A stretch of 64,000 bases of DNA from Bacteroidota bacterium (GTDB lineage: Bacteria > Bacteroidota > Bacteroidia > Chitinophagales > Chitinophagaceae): positions 186,001-250,000 of the forward strand of contig JAIUNV010000006.1 of NCBI GenBank assembly GCA_020161435.1, written 5' to 3'. Of the stretch, positions 35,137 to 42,719 are shown one piece after another. The stretch's first letter is position 1; every line of letters begins with the position of its first letter. The notes under the pieces are model-generated. The model searched no databases and had not been told where the DNA came from. It worked only from the letters and a program-made list of their open reading frames with translations. The translations under genes were made by a program, and so were the position numbers.

Positions 35137-35379
35137 ATGCCTCATTACGTATACATACTTCAAAGCCTGAAACATCAGGGATACTATTGCGGTTCTAGTG
35201 CTGATGTGGATGTGCGGTTGCAAAAGCATAATTCCAAGGCTACACCCAGCACCAAAACTGGAGTGCCATGGGCAGTAAGAAGAATAATCATTTGCGAAAG
35301 CAAACGAGAAGCTTTGCAGTTAGAAATTCAAATCAAGAAACGAGGAATTGGCAGATGGATGAATGATCATCCGGAGTAG
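35137..35379 (+). CDS. small GIY-YIG nuclease-domain protein, copy 2
   Basis: An 80-residue GIY-YIG domain protein with YVYILQSL, YYCGSSADV, RLQKHNSKAT and a conserved end, KKRGIGRW. It differs from copy 1 at 25 of 80 positions by my count, although the DNA on both sides is nearly identical. The stop codon TAG falls in the part of the tRNA-like sequence that aligns with bases 8-10 of tRNA-Pro, so the ORF end and the tRNA-like start overlap. The same nine-residue upstream extension inside the hairpin is possible. The function is not known. Confidence 0.82.
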   Translation: MPHYVYILQSLKHQGYYCGSSADVDVRLQKHNSKATPSTKTGVPWAVRRIIICESKREALQLEIQIKKRGIGRWMNDHPE

Positions 35380-35448
35380 TGCAGGCCGGTAGCGCATCCC
35401 GCTGTAGGGCGGGAGGGTCGCCACGCTAGAAGCGTGGTCTTCCCGACA
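35370..35448 (+). pseudogene. tRNA-like block 2, degenerate full-length tRNA-Pro relative
   Basis: It aligns end to end with tRNA-Pro. The 16 bases GCAGGCCGGTAGCGCA (35381-35396) are identical to its D-arm region (34699-34714), and GGGTCGC and CTTCCCGA also match. The anticodon stem is replaced by TCCCGC/GCGGGA with a 6-base loop, the T arm by CCACGC/GCGTGG, and the 5' acceptor strand pairs poorly. The acceptor-like minihelix CGGGAGG/CTTCCCG (35410-35416 with 35439-35445) is conserved with block 1. It is unlikely to be a translating tRNA. Confidence 0.65.
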
Positions 35449-35450
35449 AA

Positions 35451-35478
35451 GAGCATTCAGCGATGAATGCTCCTTTTT
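35451..35478 (+). terminator. terminator closing the tRNA/GIY-YIG cluster
   Basis: Stem GAGCATTCA (35451-35459) with TGAATGCTC (35464-35472), loop GCGA, then C and five Ts. The sequence differs from the two preceding hairpins. Confidence 0.82.
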
Positions 35479-35506
35479 ATATGCCATATAGAAAACGGTG
35501 CTGCAC

Positions 35507-36535
35507 CTATTTATTGGCCAATTGACCACAAGCCGCATCAATATCTTTGCCTCGGCTGCGACGCAGGCGGGCATTCACTTTATGCTTGTCGAGGTAGGCC
35601 ATGAACGCATCCGTTTTTTCTTCAGTAGGCTTGCAGAACTGCGCCATATCAATGGGGTTATACTCAATGATGTTGATGAGGTCGGCAGGTATTTGGCGGT
35701 AGAGTTTGATGAGCTCATCTGCATCTTTCAAACTATCGTTGAAAGAATCAAAAAGAATGTACTCCAGGGTAATTTCGTTCTTCGTTTTTTGATAGAAATA
35801 ATTCAGCGCTTCTATCAACGATTTGATGTCGTTGGTATCGTTGATGGGCATGATTTCATGCCGCTTGGAATCGTTGGCGGCATGCAGGCTCAGGGCCAGT
35901 TTAAATTTCACTTCGTCATCGCCCAGTTTCTTAATCATTTTGGCCACACCTGCGGTACTTACTGTAATGCGGCGTGGACTCATGCCCAAACCATCGGGTG
36001 CACTAATGCGTTCGATGGCCTTCAATACATTTTGATAATTGAGTAGTGGTTCGCCCATACCCATAAATACAATGTTCGTGAGCTTCTGATCGTACACCCG
36101 CAGGCTCTGCTGGTTGATGAGTACCACTTCATCGTAGATTTCATCAAACGTGAGGTTGCGTTTGCGGTCGAGATAGCCGGTGGCGCAAAACTTACAGCTG
36201 AGGCTGCAACCAATTTGGCTGCTCACACAGGCTGTTTTGCGTTCGTCGGTCGGAATGAGTACGCCTTCTACCGCATGGCCATCCCAGGTTTTGAAACGGC
36301 TTTTTACCGTCCCATCGGCGCTGTATTGCGACTCGTCAATAATGAGGGCTGGCAGGCTGAAATGTTCGCCCAACTGCTGGCGCAGTTCTTTGCTCAGGTT
36401 GGTCATGTCGGCAAAACTGTGAGCCTGTTTGGTCCACAGCCATTCCCACACCTGGTTGGCCCTGAATTTTTGCAAACCCTGAGCGGTCATCCATTGGGTG
36501 AGTTCTTCCTTGCTGAGCTGGCGAATGTTTTGCAT
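35507..36535 (-). CDS. rlmN: 23S rRNA (adenine2503-C2)-methyltransferase
   Basis: RlmN is a radical SAM enzyme that methylates A2503 of 23S rRNA and A37 of some tRNAs. The cluster motif GCSLSCKFCATG has Cys at 110, 114 and 117 (CX3CX2C). MGMGEPLLNY is the SAM-binding block. The C-terminal RRSRGKDIDAACGQL carries the second catalytic Cys. At 342 residues it has the usual length. It converges on the tRNA/GIY-YIG cluster. A -7-like element lies only 5 bases before the start, so a nearly leaderless mRNA is possible. Confidence 0.96.
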   Translation of the reverse strand: MQNIRQLSKEELTQWMTAQGLQKFRANQVWEWLWTKQAHSFADMTNLSKELRQQLGEHFSLPALIIDESQYSADGTVKSRFKTWDGHAVEGVLIPTDERKTACVSSQIGCSLSCKFCATGYLDRKRNLTFDEIYDEVVLINQQSLRVYDQKLTNIVFMGMGEPLLNYQNVLKAIERISAPDGLGMSPRRITVSTAGVAKMIKKLGDDEVKFKLALSLHAANDSKRHEIMPINDTNDIKSLIEALNYFYQKTKNEITLEYILFDSFNDSLKDADELIKLYRQIPADLINIIEYNPIDMAQFCKPTEEKTDAFMAYLDKHKVNARLRRSRGKDIDAACGQLANK

Positions 36536-36539
36536 GCGG

Positions 36540-36547
36540 CAAAGATA
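36540..36547 (-). promoter_or_regulatory. candidate -7 element (minus strand TATCTTTG)
   Basis: A perfect TAnnTTTG on the minus strand just 5 bases before the rlmN ATG, without an upstream TTG at the right distance. If real, the transcript would start at or near the start codon. Confidence 0.3.
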
Positions 36548-36642
36548 AGCCGCCGGGCTGCAAAGCTTTTACTAAGAAGGAATGCCATTGCCCGGTGCAA
36601 CCTGTTTTTTGTAAAAGGTAAATAACGAAGCACCAGGAAGGA

Positions 36643-36650
36643 TATTTTTG
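36643..36650 (+). promoter_or_regulatory. candidate -7 element TATTTTTG before the thiolase gene
   Basis: A perfect match to TAnnTTTG 35 bases before the thiolase start; no TTG is found 19 bases upstream. Confidence 0.35.
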
Positions 36651-36684
36651 TTCTTCAACGGATTTAAAATCACATCTTGCCTGT

Positions 36685-37890
36685 ATGAGTGCTGTTTATA
36701 TCATTGATGCTGTTCGTACACCCATTGGCCGCTATGGCGGTGTTTTGGCTTCGGTTCGCCCCGACGATTTATTGGCCACTTCCATTCAACAATTATTGCA
36801 ACGCAACCCCACGGTGGATGCGGCTGCCATTGAAGATGTGATTGCCGGTGCGGCCAACCAGAGCGGCGAAGACAACCGAAATGTGGCCCGCATGGCGGCA
36901 CTGCTGGCTGGCTTGCCGGTAAGTGTGGCGGGCACAACAGTAAATCGTTTGTGTGCCAGTGGCCTGCAAGCCATTATGGATGCGGCAAGGGCCATTCACC
37001 ATGGCGATGGCGATGTATACATAGCCGGCGGTGCCGAAAGCATGAGCCGTGCTCCGTTTGTAACGGGCAAGGCAGAATCGGCTTTTTCGCGGCAAGTAAA
37101 TACGTTTGATACCACCATGGGCTGGCGCTTCATCAACAAGCAATTGACGGCGCTGTACCACCCGTACAGCATGGGCGAAACGGCAGAAAATGTGGCTCGG
37201 CAGTGGCAGATCAGTCGTGAGGCTCAAGATGCATTTGCCCTGCAATCGCAGCAGAAATATGCGGCGGCATTGGCAGCGGGCAAATGGCAGGATGAGCTGG
37301 TGCCCGTAGCTGTGTACGATGCAAAAGGACAAGCAACGCAGGTGACGCAAGATGAACATCCAAGGGCAACAACCATGGAGCAATTAGCCAAATTGAAACC
37401 GGCGTTTGTACCATCGGGTACGGTTACTGCTGGCAACTCATCGGGCATCAATGATGGCGCAAGTGCTTTGCTGCTGGCGAACGACACTGCTGTAAAAAAG
37501 TTTGGCCTGCAGCCATTGGCCCGGGTGGTAAGTATGGCGGTATCGGGTGTAGACCCTGCGGTGATGGGCATTGGCCCGGTGCCTGCTTCGCAAAAAGCGT
37601 TGCAAAGAGCCGGCCTCAACATCAACGACATGGATGTGATAGAATTGAATGAGGCTTTTGCGTCGCAATCGCTGGCCTGTGTGCAGGAGCTGCAAGCCGA
37701 CCCGGCAAAAGTGAATGTGAACGGTGGCGCCATTGCCATTGGCCATCCGCTAGGTTGCAGCGGTGCCCGAATTTCAACCACCCTCATACACGAACTGGTA
37801 CGCAGCGGCGGTCGCTACGGGCTGGCTACTATGTGCATTGGCGTAGGCCAGGGTGCTGCAGTGGTGTATGAAAATTTAAGTCGTGGTTGA
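36685..37890 (+). CDS. acetyl-CoA C-acyltransferase (thiolase)
   Basis: A 401-residue thiolase, which splits or forms 3-ketoacyl-CoA in beta-oxidation or aromatic-acid degradation. The nucleophilic Cys is in NRLCASGLQAIMDAAR, the catalytic His in AIAIGHPLGCSGAR, and the second catalytic Cys in MCIGVGQGAAVVYE. TAGNSSGINDGASALLL is also family-typical. It may be FadA- or PcaF-like. No partner hydratase or dehydrogenase is adjacent, so the pathway cannot be fixed from context. It is followed by a small secreted protein gene. Confidence 0.94.
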   Translation: MSAVYIIDAVRTPIGRYGGVLASVRPDDLLATSIQQLLQRNPTVDAAAIEDVIAGAANQSGEDNRNVARMAALLAGLPVSVAGTTVNRLCASGLQAIMDAARAIHHGDGDVYIAGGAESMSRAPFVTGKAESAFSRQVNTFDTTMGWRFINKQLTALYHPYSMGETAENVARQWQISREAQDAFALQSQQKYAAALAAGKWQDELVPVAVYDAKGQATQVTQDEHPRATTMEQLAKLKPAFVPSGTVTAGNSSGINDGASALLLANDTAVKKFGLQPLARVVSMAVSGVDPAVMGIGPVPASQKALQRAGLNINDMDVIELNEAFASQSLACVQELQADPAKVNVNGGAIAIGHPLGCSGARISTTLIHELVRSGGRYGLATMCIGVGQGAAVVYENLSRG

Positions 37891-37932
37891 TTATTATTCC
37901 TTCTAATTTTCTGTTTCAAACCCCTTTTAACA

Positions 37933-38304
37933 ATGAAAAGAATTCTGGTTGTTTTACTGCTGATGATTGGTGTGGGCACTGCTGTGCATGCCCAACAAGA
38001 CAGCACTTTGCAGCAATATGCCGGCAAATACATTTTTCCGCAAGGCAGTGCAGTATCCGAAGCCATGGTCAATTTTGAATCGGGTGTATTGAGCATTAGT
38101 TCTGCCATCGGTTCTGCTACATTATCTAAAATCGAAGCCGACCGTTTTTCTATTGTGGAATACAACGGCACTGCTGTATTCAAAAGAAATGATGCGGGCA
38201 AAATCGTCAGCATTCATGTGGTGGTGGCCGATTTGGATGTGACGGGCACCAAAGAATCTTTCGCCAAGTTTTGGAATCACCGGATGATTTTGCAAAAACT
38301 ATAA
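37933..38304 (+). CDS. small secreted protein, DUF3471-like
   Basis: A 123-residue protein with a signal peptide (MKRILVVLLLMIGVGTAVHA). The mature part starts QQDSTLQQYAGKYIF and forms a likely small beta domain with EYNGTAVFKRNDAGKI, reminiscent of DUF3471 domains that follow beta-lactamase-like enzymes. A stand-alone secreted version is seen here. The function is unknown. A perfect terminator hairpin starts 16 bases after the stop codon. Confidence 0.72.
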   Translation: MKRILVVLLLMIGVGTAVHAQQDSTLQQYAGKYIFPQGSAVSEAMVNFESGVLSISSAIGSATLSKIEADRFSIVEYNGTAVFKRNDAGKIVSIHVVVADLDVTGTKESFAKFWNHRMILQKL

Positions 38305-38320
38305 ACGAGTAGAAGCATAC

Positions 38321-38348
38321 AAAAAGGACTGATGATTCAGTCCTTTTT
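38321..38348. terminator. perfect 12-bp terminator before the DMT exporter gene
   Basis: AAAAAGGACTGA (38321-38332) pairs perfectly with TCAGTCCTTTTT (38337-38348) around a TGAT loop. The ATG at 38332 straddles stem and loop. Confidence 0.9.
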
Positions 38349-38385
38349 TATTTGGCAAAGGTGCTGGCTGTACATTCGCAGCACT

Positions 38386-39348
38386 TTGCAAGCAGCACAT
38401 CAACAACAGCAGAAAGATCGGGTAGCACTTTACGGAGTGCTGATGGTGCTGTTGTCTGCGGTTTTGTTTTCGGGCAAAGCCGTGCTGGCCAAGCTGGTGT
38501 ACCGCCAAAGCAGCATGAGTGTGAGTGAGCTGCTGGTGCTGCGTATGTTGTTTTCGCTGCCATTTTATGTGGCCATGTTGCTGTTGCAATGGCAGCAGCA
38601 CAAGCGAAATGCCACACATCAATCGTTCATGCAACAGTCGCATGTATTGCCCACCATTTTGTTGGGTTTGCTCGGTTATTACATCAGTTCCTTTTTCGAT
38701 TTCTGGGGGCTCAAACATATTTCTGCCGGCCTCGAAAGAGTCATCTTGTTTTCCTATCCCACCATGGTAGTGTTGTTTGGTGCCTGGTTTTTCAAAGAAA
38801 AAATTCAACGGCATCAGGTGTTGGCTTTACTGCTTTCCTACGCAGGTATTGGTGTTGCTTTTGCAGCCGATTTTGACCAGCCGCAAACGGGCAATGTTTG
38901 GATTGGTGCTGCCTTTATTGTGGGCTGCGCCATCACGTTTTCGTTGTATGTATTGTTTAGCGGAAAACTGGTGCCACAAGTAGGCGTATCTAAGTTTACG
39001 GCTGTGGCCATGCTCAGTGCAACCACCGCTATTTTTCTCCACTATTTTGTAATGGGTGGTGCTGTACAGCAACTGCTTTCTTTCTCGCCGCAGGTGTATG
39101 GGTACATGTTGTTGATGGCCGTATTTACCACGGTGGTGCCGTCACTGCTCGTATCAGCCGGGCTTAAGCGGGTGGGCAGCAGCAACGTGGCCATCATTAG
39201 TTCAGTGGGCCCCATCGTCACCATTTTTCAGGCATGGTATTTTTTGGGCGAACCCTTTGGTTGGCAGCAAGCCATTGGTACCGTACTGGTGGTAGCAGGT
39301 GTACTGTGGGTAAGTAAAAAAACAACGCAACAAACAAAACCTGCCTGA
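38386..39348 (+). CDS. DMT-family (EamA) transporter
   Basis: A membrane exporter of the drug/metabolite transporter superfamily with ten predicted membrane helices in two EamA repeats. The first begins at ALYGVLMVLLSAVLFSGKAV, the second around NVWIGAAFIVGCAITFSLYV. It ends GTVLVVAGVLWVSKK. The longest frame starts at 38332, but that ATG lies inside a perfect terminator, so the true start is downstream; TTG at 38386 (320 residues) is my best guess. Substrate unknown. Its stop codon directly abuts the stop of hisS on the other strand. Confidence 0.85.
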   Translation: MQAAHQQQQKDRVALYGVLMVLLSAVLFSGKAVLAKLVYRQSSMSVSELLVLRMLFSLPFYVAMLLLQWQQHKRNATHQSFMQQSHVLPTILLGLLGYYISSFFDFWGLKHISAGLERVILFSYPTMVVLFGAWFFKEKIQRHQVLALLLSYAGIGVAFAADFDQPQTGNVWIGAAFIVGCAITFSLYVLFSGKLVPQVGVSKFTAVAMLSATTAIFLHYFVMGGAVQQLLSFSPQVYGYMLLMAVFTTVVPSLLVSAGLKRVGSSNVAIISSVGPIVTIFQAWYFLGEPFGWQQAIGTVLVVAGVLWVSKKTTQQTKPA

Positions 39349-40722
39349 TTAGGCCGGCTGCCATTGAGCAGCAAAATCTTGCTGCGTAAATACCTGCTCG
39401 TTACCACTGGCCAAATGTTTCACTTTGCAAATGCCTTGATCCAGTTCGTTGGAGCCAATCACCACTACATAGGCAATGCCTTTCTTATCGGCAAACTTGA
39501 ATTGCTTGTCAAACTTCGCTTGCTCATGATACAGCATGGCAGAGATGCCGCGGCTGCGCAATTGTTGCATCAAACCAAAGGCGGCCTTACTTTCTGCATC
39601 GCCCAAATTGAAGAACAATACCTGTGTGCCTTGCTGCACCGCTTCTGGGAAAAGTTGCAGCTCTTCCATCACATCAAAAATCCTATCTACACCAAAGCTG
39701 ATGCCAACGCCGGGAATATTGGGCACATCAAACAGGCCGGTCAAATCATCGTAGCGACCACCGCCGCCAATGCTGCCCATTTGCACACCTATGGCTTTTA
39801 CTTCAAAAATGGTTCCTGTGTAATAGTTGAGGCCACGGGCTAGGGTGAAGTCGGCAGTAAGCGTACAACGACTATCGGGCAGTGGTGCAAAGTTGATAAC
39901 GGTTTGCAGCTCAGCAATGCCTTCAGCGCCAATGCTGTTGCTGCCTACAATGTTGTTGAGTTGCGCCAGCTTTTCTTCGTTGCTGCCTTCTATGCTCAGG
40001 TACTGCTCAATGGCTGCAATTTGTGCCGGCAGCAATCCACGTTGCGTTAGTTCTTCTTTTACTTTATCAATGCCAATTTTATCGAGCTTGTCAATAGCAA
40101 TGGTAATGTCGGTCAGCTTATCGGCACCGCCGCATACTTCGGCCAGTGCAGCCAGTATTTTGCGGTTGTTGATGCGGATATCTACCGGCACATCCAGTTG
40201 GCTGAATGCGGTGGCATACAATTGCACCAGCTCCACTTCGTTTAGCAAACTTTTGCTGCCCACCACATCGGCATCACATTGGTAAAACTCACGGTAGCGG
40301 CCACGCTGCGGCCGGTCGGCACGCCACACGGGTTGCATTTGGTAGCGTTTGTAAGGAAAGGTGAGCTGCCCATGATTCATGGCTACATAACGGGCAAATG
40401 GAATGGTGAGGTCGTAGCGTAAAGCCCTTTCCGTTAGGTCTTTTACATTTTTGCCCTGCAGTATTTTGTCAAAATCTTCTTTGGCCTTGGCATGCTTTTC
40501 GGGGCGGTCGAGGCCGTTGTTCAAAATTTTGAAAATGAGTTTGTCGCCTTCTTCGCCATACTTGCCCATCAGGGTGTCGAGGTTTTCCATGGCCGGTGTT
40601 TCCAGCGGTTCAAAACCATACAGCTGAAAAACCTGCTGAATGGTGCTGAAAATAAACTGGCGTTTGCGTACCACCGAAGCGTTGAAATCACGGGTGCCTT
40701 GCGGCAAAGAAGGTTTTGACAT
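39349..40722 (-). CDS. hisS: histidyl-tRNA synthetase
   Basis: HisRS charges tRNA-His. The 457-residue product starts MSKPSLPQGTRDF, which fixes the start at 40722. Class II motifs are seen: the motif 2 region RPQRGRYREFYQCDADVVG and the HisRS block GSIGGGGRYDDLTGLF. The C-terminal anticodon-binding domain ends in HLASGNEQVFTQQDF. It is the second gene of a minus-strand pair with the tyrosine phosphatase, 19 bases apart. No regulatory T-box is visible, as expected in this phylum. Confidence 0.95.
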   Translation of the reverse strand: MSKPSLPQGTRDFNASVVRKRQFIFSTIQQVFQLYGFEPLETPAMENLDTLMGKYGEEGDKLIFKILNNGLDRPEKHAKAKEDFDKILQGKNVKDLTERALRYDLTIPFARYVAMNHGQLTFPYKRYQMQPVWRADRPQRGRYREFYQCDADVVGSKSLLNEVELVQLYATAFSQLDVPVDIRINNRKILAALAEVCGGADKLTDITIAIDKLDKIGIDKVKEELTQRGLLPAQIAAIEQYLSIEGSNEEKLAQLNNIVGSNSIGAEGIAELQTVINFAPLPDSRCTLTADFTLARGLNYYTGTIFEVKAIGVQMGSIGGGGRYDDLTGLFDVPNIPGVGISFGVDRIFDVMEELQLFPEAVQQGTQVLFFNLGDAESKAAFGLMQQLRSRGISAMLYHEQAKFDKQFKFADKKGIAYVVVIGSNELDQGICKVKHLASGNEQVFTQQDFAAQWQPA

Positions 40723-40741
40723 ATTGGAAAAATCAGAAAAG

Positions 40742-41203
40742 TTACACATTCATTTGTCGGGCAATAAAAGCATCACAGGCATTGCTGATGAGACGAAACA
40801 CATGGTGGTAATCTTCCTCCGTGCCGTAGTAAGGGTCGGGCACGGGCTCGTTGGCACCGGGTGTTACCTCGTTCAGCAAAAGGTGGGCTTTTGCATCATT
40901 CCAGGTATGGCGGGCCAAGGCTTTGGCATCGCGGCGGTTGCTTTCTTCCATAAAGAAAATCACATCAAACCGCTCCATATCGCTGGCGTGAAACTGGCGG
41001 CCCCGCTGGCTGCTGATATCTACGCCATAGTGCAGCGCCGTTTTTTGCGACAGCCGGTGTGGTGGTTCGCCCACATGCCAGCTACCGGTGCCGGCGCTGT
41101 CAATTTCCCAAGACAAACCGGCTGCCAGTGCTTTGTGCCGCATAATGCCCTCTGCCAACGGGCTGCGGCAAATATTTCCCAGACATACCATCAATATCTT
41201 CAT
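40742..41203 (-). CDS. low-molecular-weight protein tyrosine phosphatase
   Basis: A 153-residue cytoplasmic phosphatase. The P-loop CLGNICRSPLAEG gives the Cys-X5-Arg signature (Cys7, Arg13), with the general acid Asp in VPDPYYG near 120. The start at 41203 places the P-loop at the usual N-terminal position; the longer frame from 41272 is rejected. It precedes hisS with a short gap, so the two may share a promoter. Targets are not evident. Confidence 0.92.
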   Translation of the reverse strand: MKILMVCLGNICRSPLAEGIMRHKALAAGLSWEIDSAGTGSWHVGEPPHRLSQKTALHYGVDISSQRGRQFHASDMERFDVIFFMEESNRRDAKALARHTWNDAKAHLLLNEVTPGANEPVPDPYYGTEEDYHHVFRLISNACDAFIARQMNV

Positions 41204-41227
41204 GCACACACGGCTTTTTTTGAGGGG

Positions 41228-41235
41228 CAAAAGTA
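41228..41235 (-). promoter_or_regulatory. candidate -7 element (minus strand TACTTTTG)
   Basis: A perfect TAnnTTTG on the minus strand, 24 bases before the phosphatase start. No TTG at the ideal upstream distance. Confidence 0.4.
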
Positions 41236-41341
41236 ATGTTTGCCTTTCAGCCTTGTGTGGAAAATGCCCCACTTGGCATCTTAGCAGCAGAAATAATGGT
41301 ATTAAGATTGCTGACTGACAAACCGGTGACCATTACACACA

Positions 41342-41370
41342 TTGCACAAGCCTTGAATTGATTATCTTTC
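41342..41370 (+). promoter_or_regulatory. candidate Bacteroidota-type promoter of the PstS-like group
   Basis: TTG at 41342-41344, 18 bases, then TATCTTTC at 41363-41370 (one mismatch to TAnnTTTG). It lies 18 bases before the start at 41389. Confidence 0.45.
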
Positions 41371-41388
41371 CACCCTTTCCTAAAAATT

Positions 41389-41661
41389 ATGCAGACTCGC
41401 AAAACATCACGTCGAAAAAGTACACCCAATGTGAGGGCTATGATGGATTACTTCATGGCCTCATTGATGGTTTTCTTTGGCGTATTCATCATGTTTTCAG
41501 AAAAAATTATTGGATACGACTACTTCGAGGGCAGCAATTTTGTTACAGGCAAAATGAAATGGGTGATAGGCATTTTGTTCATGCTGTATGGTGTGTTCAA
41601 AGCCTACCGGGGTTATGTGGCAGCCAAATTAGAAAAGGAATTTCAACATGAAGATGAATAA
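41389..41661 (+). CDS. small membrane protein of unknown function
   Basis: A 90-residue protein with a basic N-terminus (RKTSRRKSTPNVR) and two hydrophobic segments (about 24-40 and 60-75), ending in a charged tail. No family recognised. Its last 14 bases overlap the start of the PstS-like gene, which suggests coupled translation and a joint role. Confidence 0.78.
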   Translation: MQTRKTSRRKSTPNVRAMMDYFMASLMVFFGVFIMFSEKIIGYDYFEGSNFVTGKMKWVIGILFMLYGVFKAYRGYVAAKLEKEFQHEDE

Positions 41662-42577
41662 GAAACATAACGCTTGGGTAGTGTTTGTGCTCGGCTTTTT
41701 GCTGATGGCCTGCGGTAATAACGGCACGTCACCTGCGGTTGTGTCCGACGATACACCTACCAGTGGCCGCATTCGTATCAGCATTGATGAATCATTCAAA
41801 CCCGTTATTGATTCACAGATCAAGGTGTTTCAGTCTTCGTTTCCCAACGCAGAAATTATAGCAGAGTACAAACCAGAGGCCGAATGCCTGAAAGATTTGG
41901 AAAGCGACAGCACCCGCATGGTGATTGTAACCCGCGGCCTCAGCGAAGATGAATCAACACAGTTTGAGCAAAAGCTCGGGTTTAAGCCGGCTTGGGGCAT
42001 ACTCGCCTACGATGCCGTTGCCATCGTAACCAATAAAAAGGCCAAGGACAGCACTTTTACCATGGGCGATATTAAAAACATGCTGGCAGGCAATAGCAGT
42101 TTTAAGTACAAAGTGGTGATGGATGGCCTGAGTGCTACCAGTACCGTTCGATTTGCAATGGATAGCCTGCTCCGCGGCAAGCCCTTAGGTAAAAATGTAG
42201 TGGCTGCCAAAACCAGTCCCGAAGTGATTGAATATGTGGCCAATGACCCCAACGCCATTGGTATGATTGGCGTAAGCTGGATTGGCAATAGCGACGATCA
42301 GGACCAATTGAGTTTCCTTTCCAAAGTAAACGTGGCCTCGCTGGCCTGTGAAACCTGCGACGAAGCTGCCTATGTAAAACCTTATCAGGGCAACATTGCA
42401 TTGGGCCGCTATCCACTCATCCGAAGCCTCAATTATATCGTAAAAGAAAACTATCAGGGCCTGGGCAAAGGCTTTGTCAACTTCCTGATTTATGAAAGAG
42501 GACAGCTCATTTTCAAAAGAGCCTATTTGTTACCCGGCAGAATGCAGTTTAATGTTAGAAACATGAACATAAAATAG
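41648..42577 (+). CDS. PstS-like substrate-binding lipoprotein
   Basis: A 309-residue lipoprotein: lipobox LLMAC with the modified Cys near residue 22. The body is a type 2 periplasmic binding fold of the phosphate-binding (PBP-like) family, with RIRISIDESFKPVIDSQI at the front and GMIGVSWIGNSDDQDQL late in the protein. No PstABC transporter genes are nearby. It lies between a small membrane protein and a TPR protein, an arrangement that suggests a role outside classical phosphate import. Ligand unknown. Confidence 0.83.
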   Translation: MKMNKKHNAWVVFVLGFLLMACGNNGTSPAVVSDDTPTSGRIRISIDESFKPVIDSQIKVFQSSFPNAEIIAEYKPEAECLKDLESDSTRMVIVTRGLSEDESTQFEQKLGFKPAWGILAYDAVAIVTNKKAKDSTFTMGDIKNMLAGNSSFKYKVVMDGLSATSTVRFAMDSLLRGKPLGKNVVAAKTSPEVIEYVANDPNAIGMIGVSWIGNSDDQDQLSFLSKVNVASLACETCDEAAYVKPYQGNIALGRYPLIRSLNYIVKENYQGLGKGFVNFLIYERGQLIFKRAYLLPGRMQFNVRNMNIK

Positions 42578-42591
42578 TAAATTCTGTTAAC

Positions 42592-42615
42592 GGATTTCTA
42601 AGAAATCCTTTGTTT
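42592..42615 (+). terminator. weak terminator after the PstS-like gene
   Basis: GGATTTC (42592-42598) pairs with GAAATCC (42602-42608) around a 3-base loop, followed by TTTGTTTT. Confidence 0.5.
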
Positions 42616-42719
42616 TGTATCGAACATCCCATCTTTTCGTCTTAGAATAATAATTTGACACCCTCACAAGTTCAGCACACCTCATTCTAAAGAACAATTT
42701 GCAAAAAACACAACTAAGC

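Larger units (their letters stand above)
34752..35453 (+). repeat. tandem units: tRNA 3' end, terminator, GIY-YIG ORF, tRNA-like block
   Basis: The 52 bases 34752-34803 (3' end of tRNA-Pro, terminator and ORF start codon) recur exactly at 35088-35139, a period of 336 bases. A third, shorter match (17 bases) is at 35437-35453. Between the copies lie an 80-residue GIY-YIG ORF and a tRNA-like block, twice. The blocks of the two units differ by one base over their shared part. The last copy carries a different terminator, possibly the ancestral end of the tRNA transcript. Confidence 0.88.

Noticed and set aside
35044..35448. Two further functional tRNA genes downstream of tRNA-Pro
   Set aside because: Both blocks lack a proper anticodon arm and the TTCGAAT loop; block 1 also lacks the D-arm and the 5' acceptor strand in its normal place.
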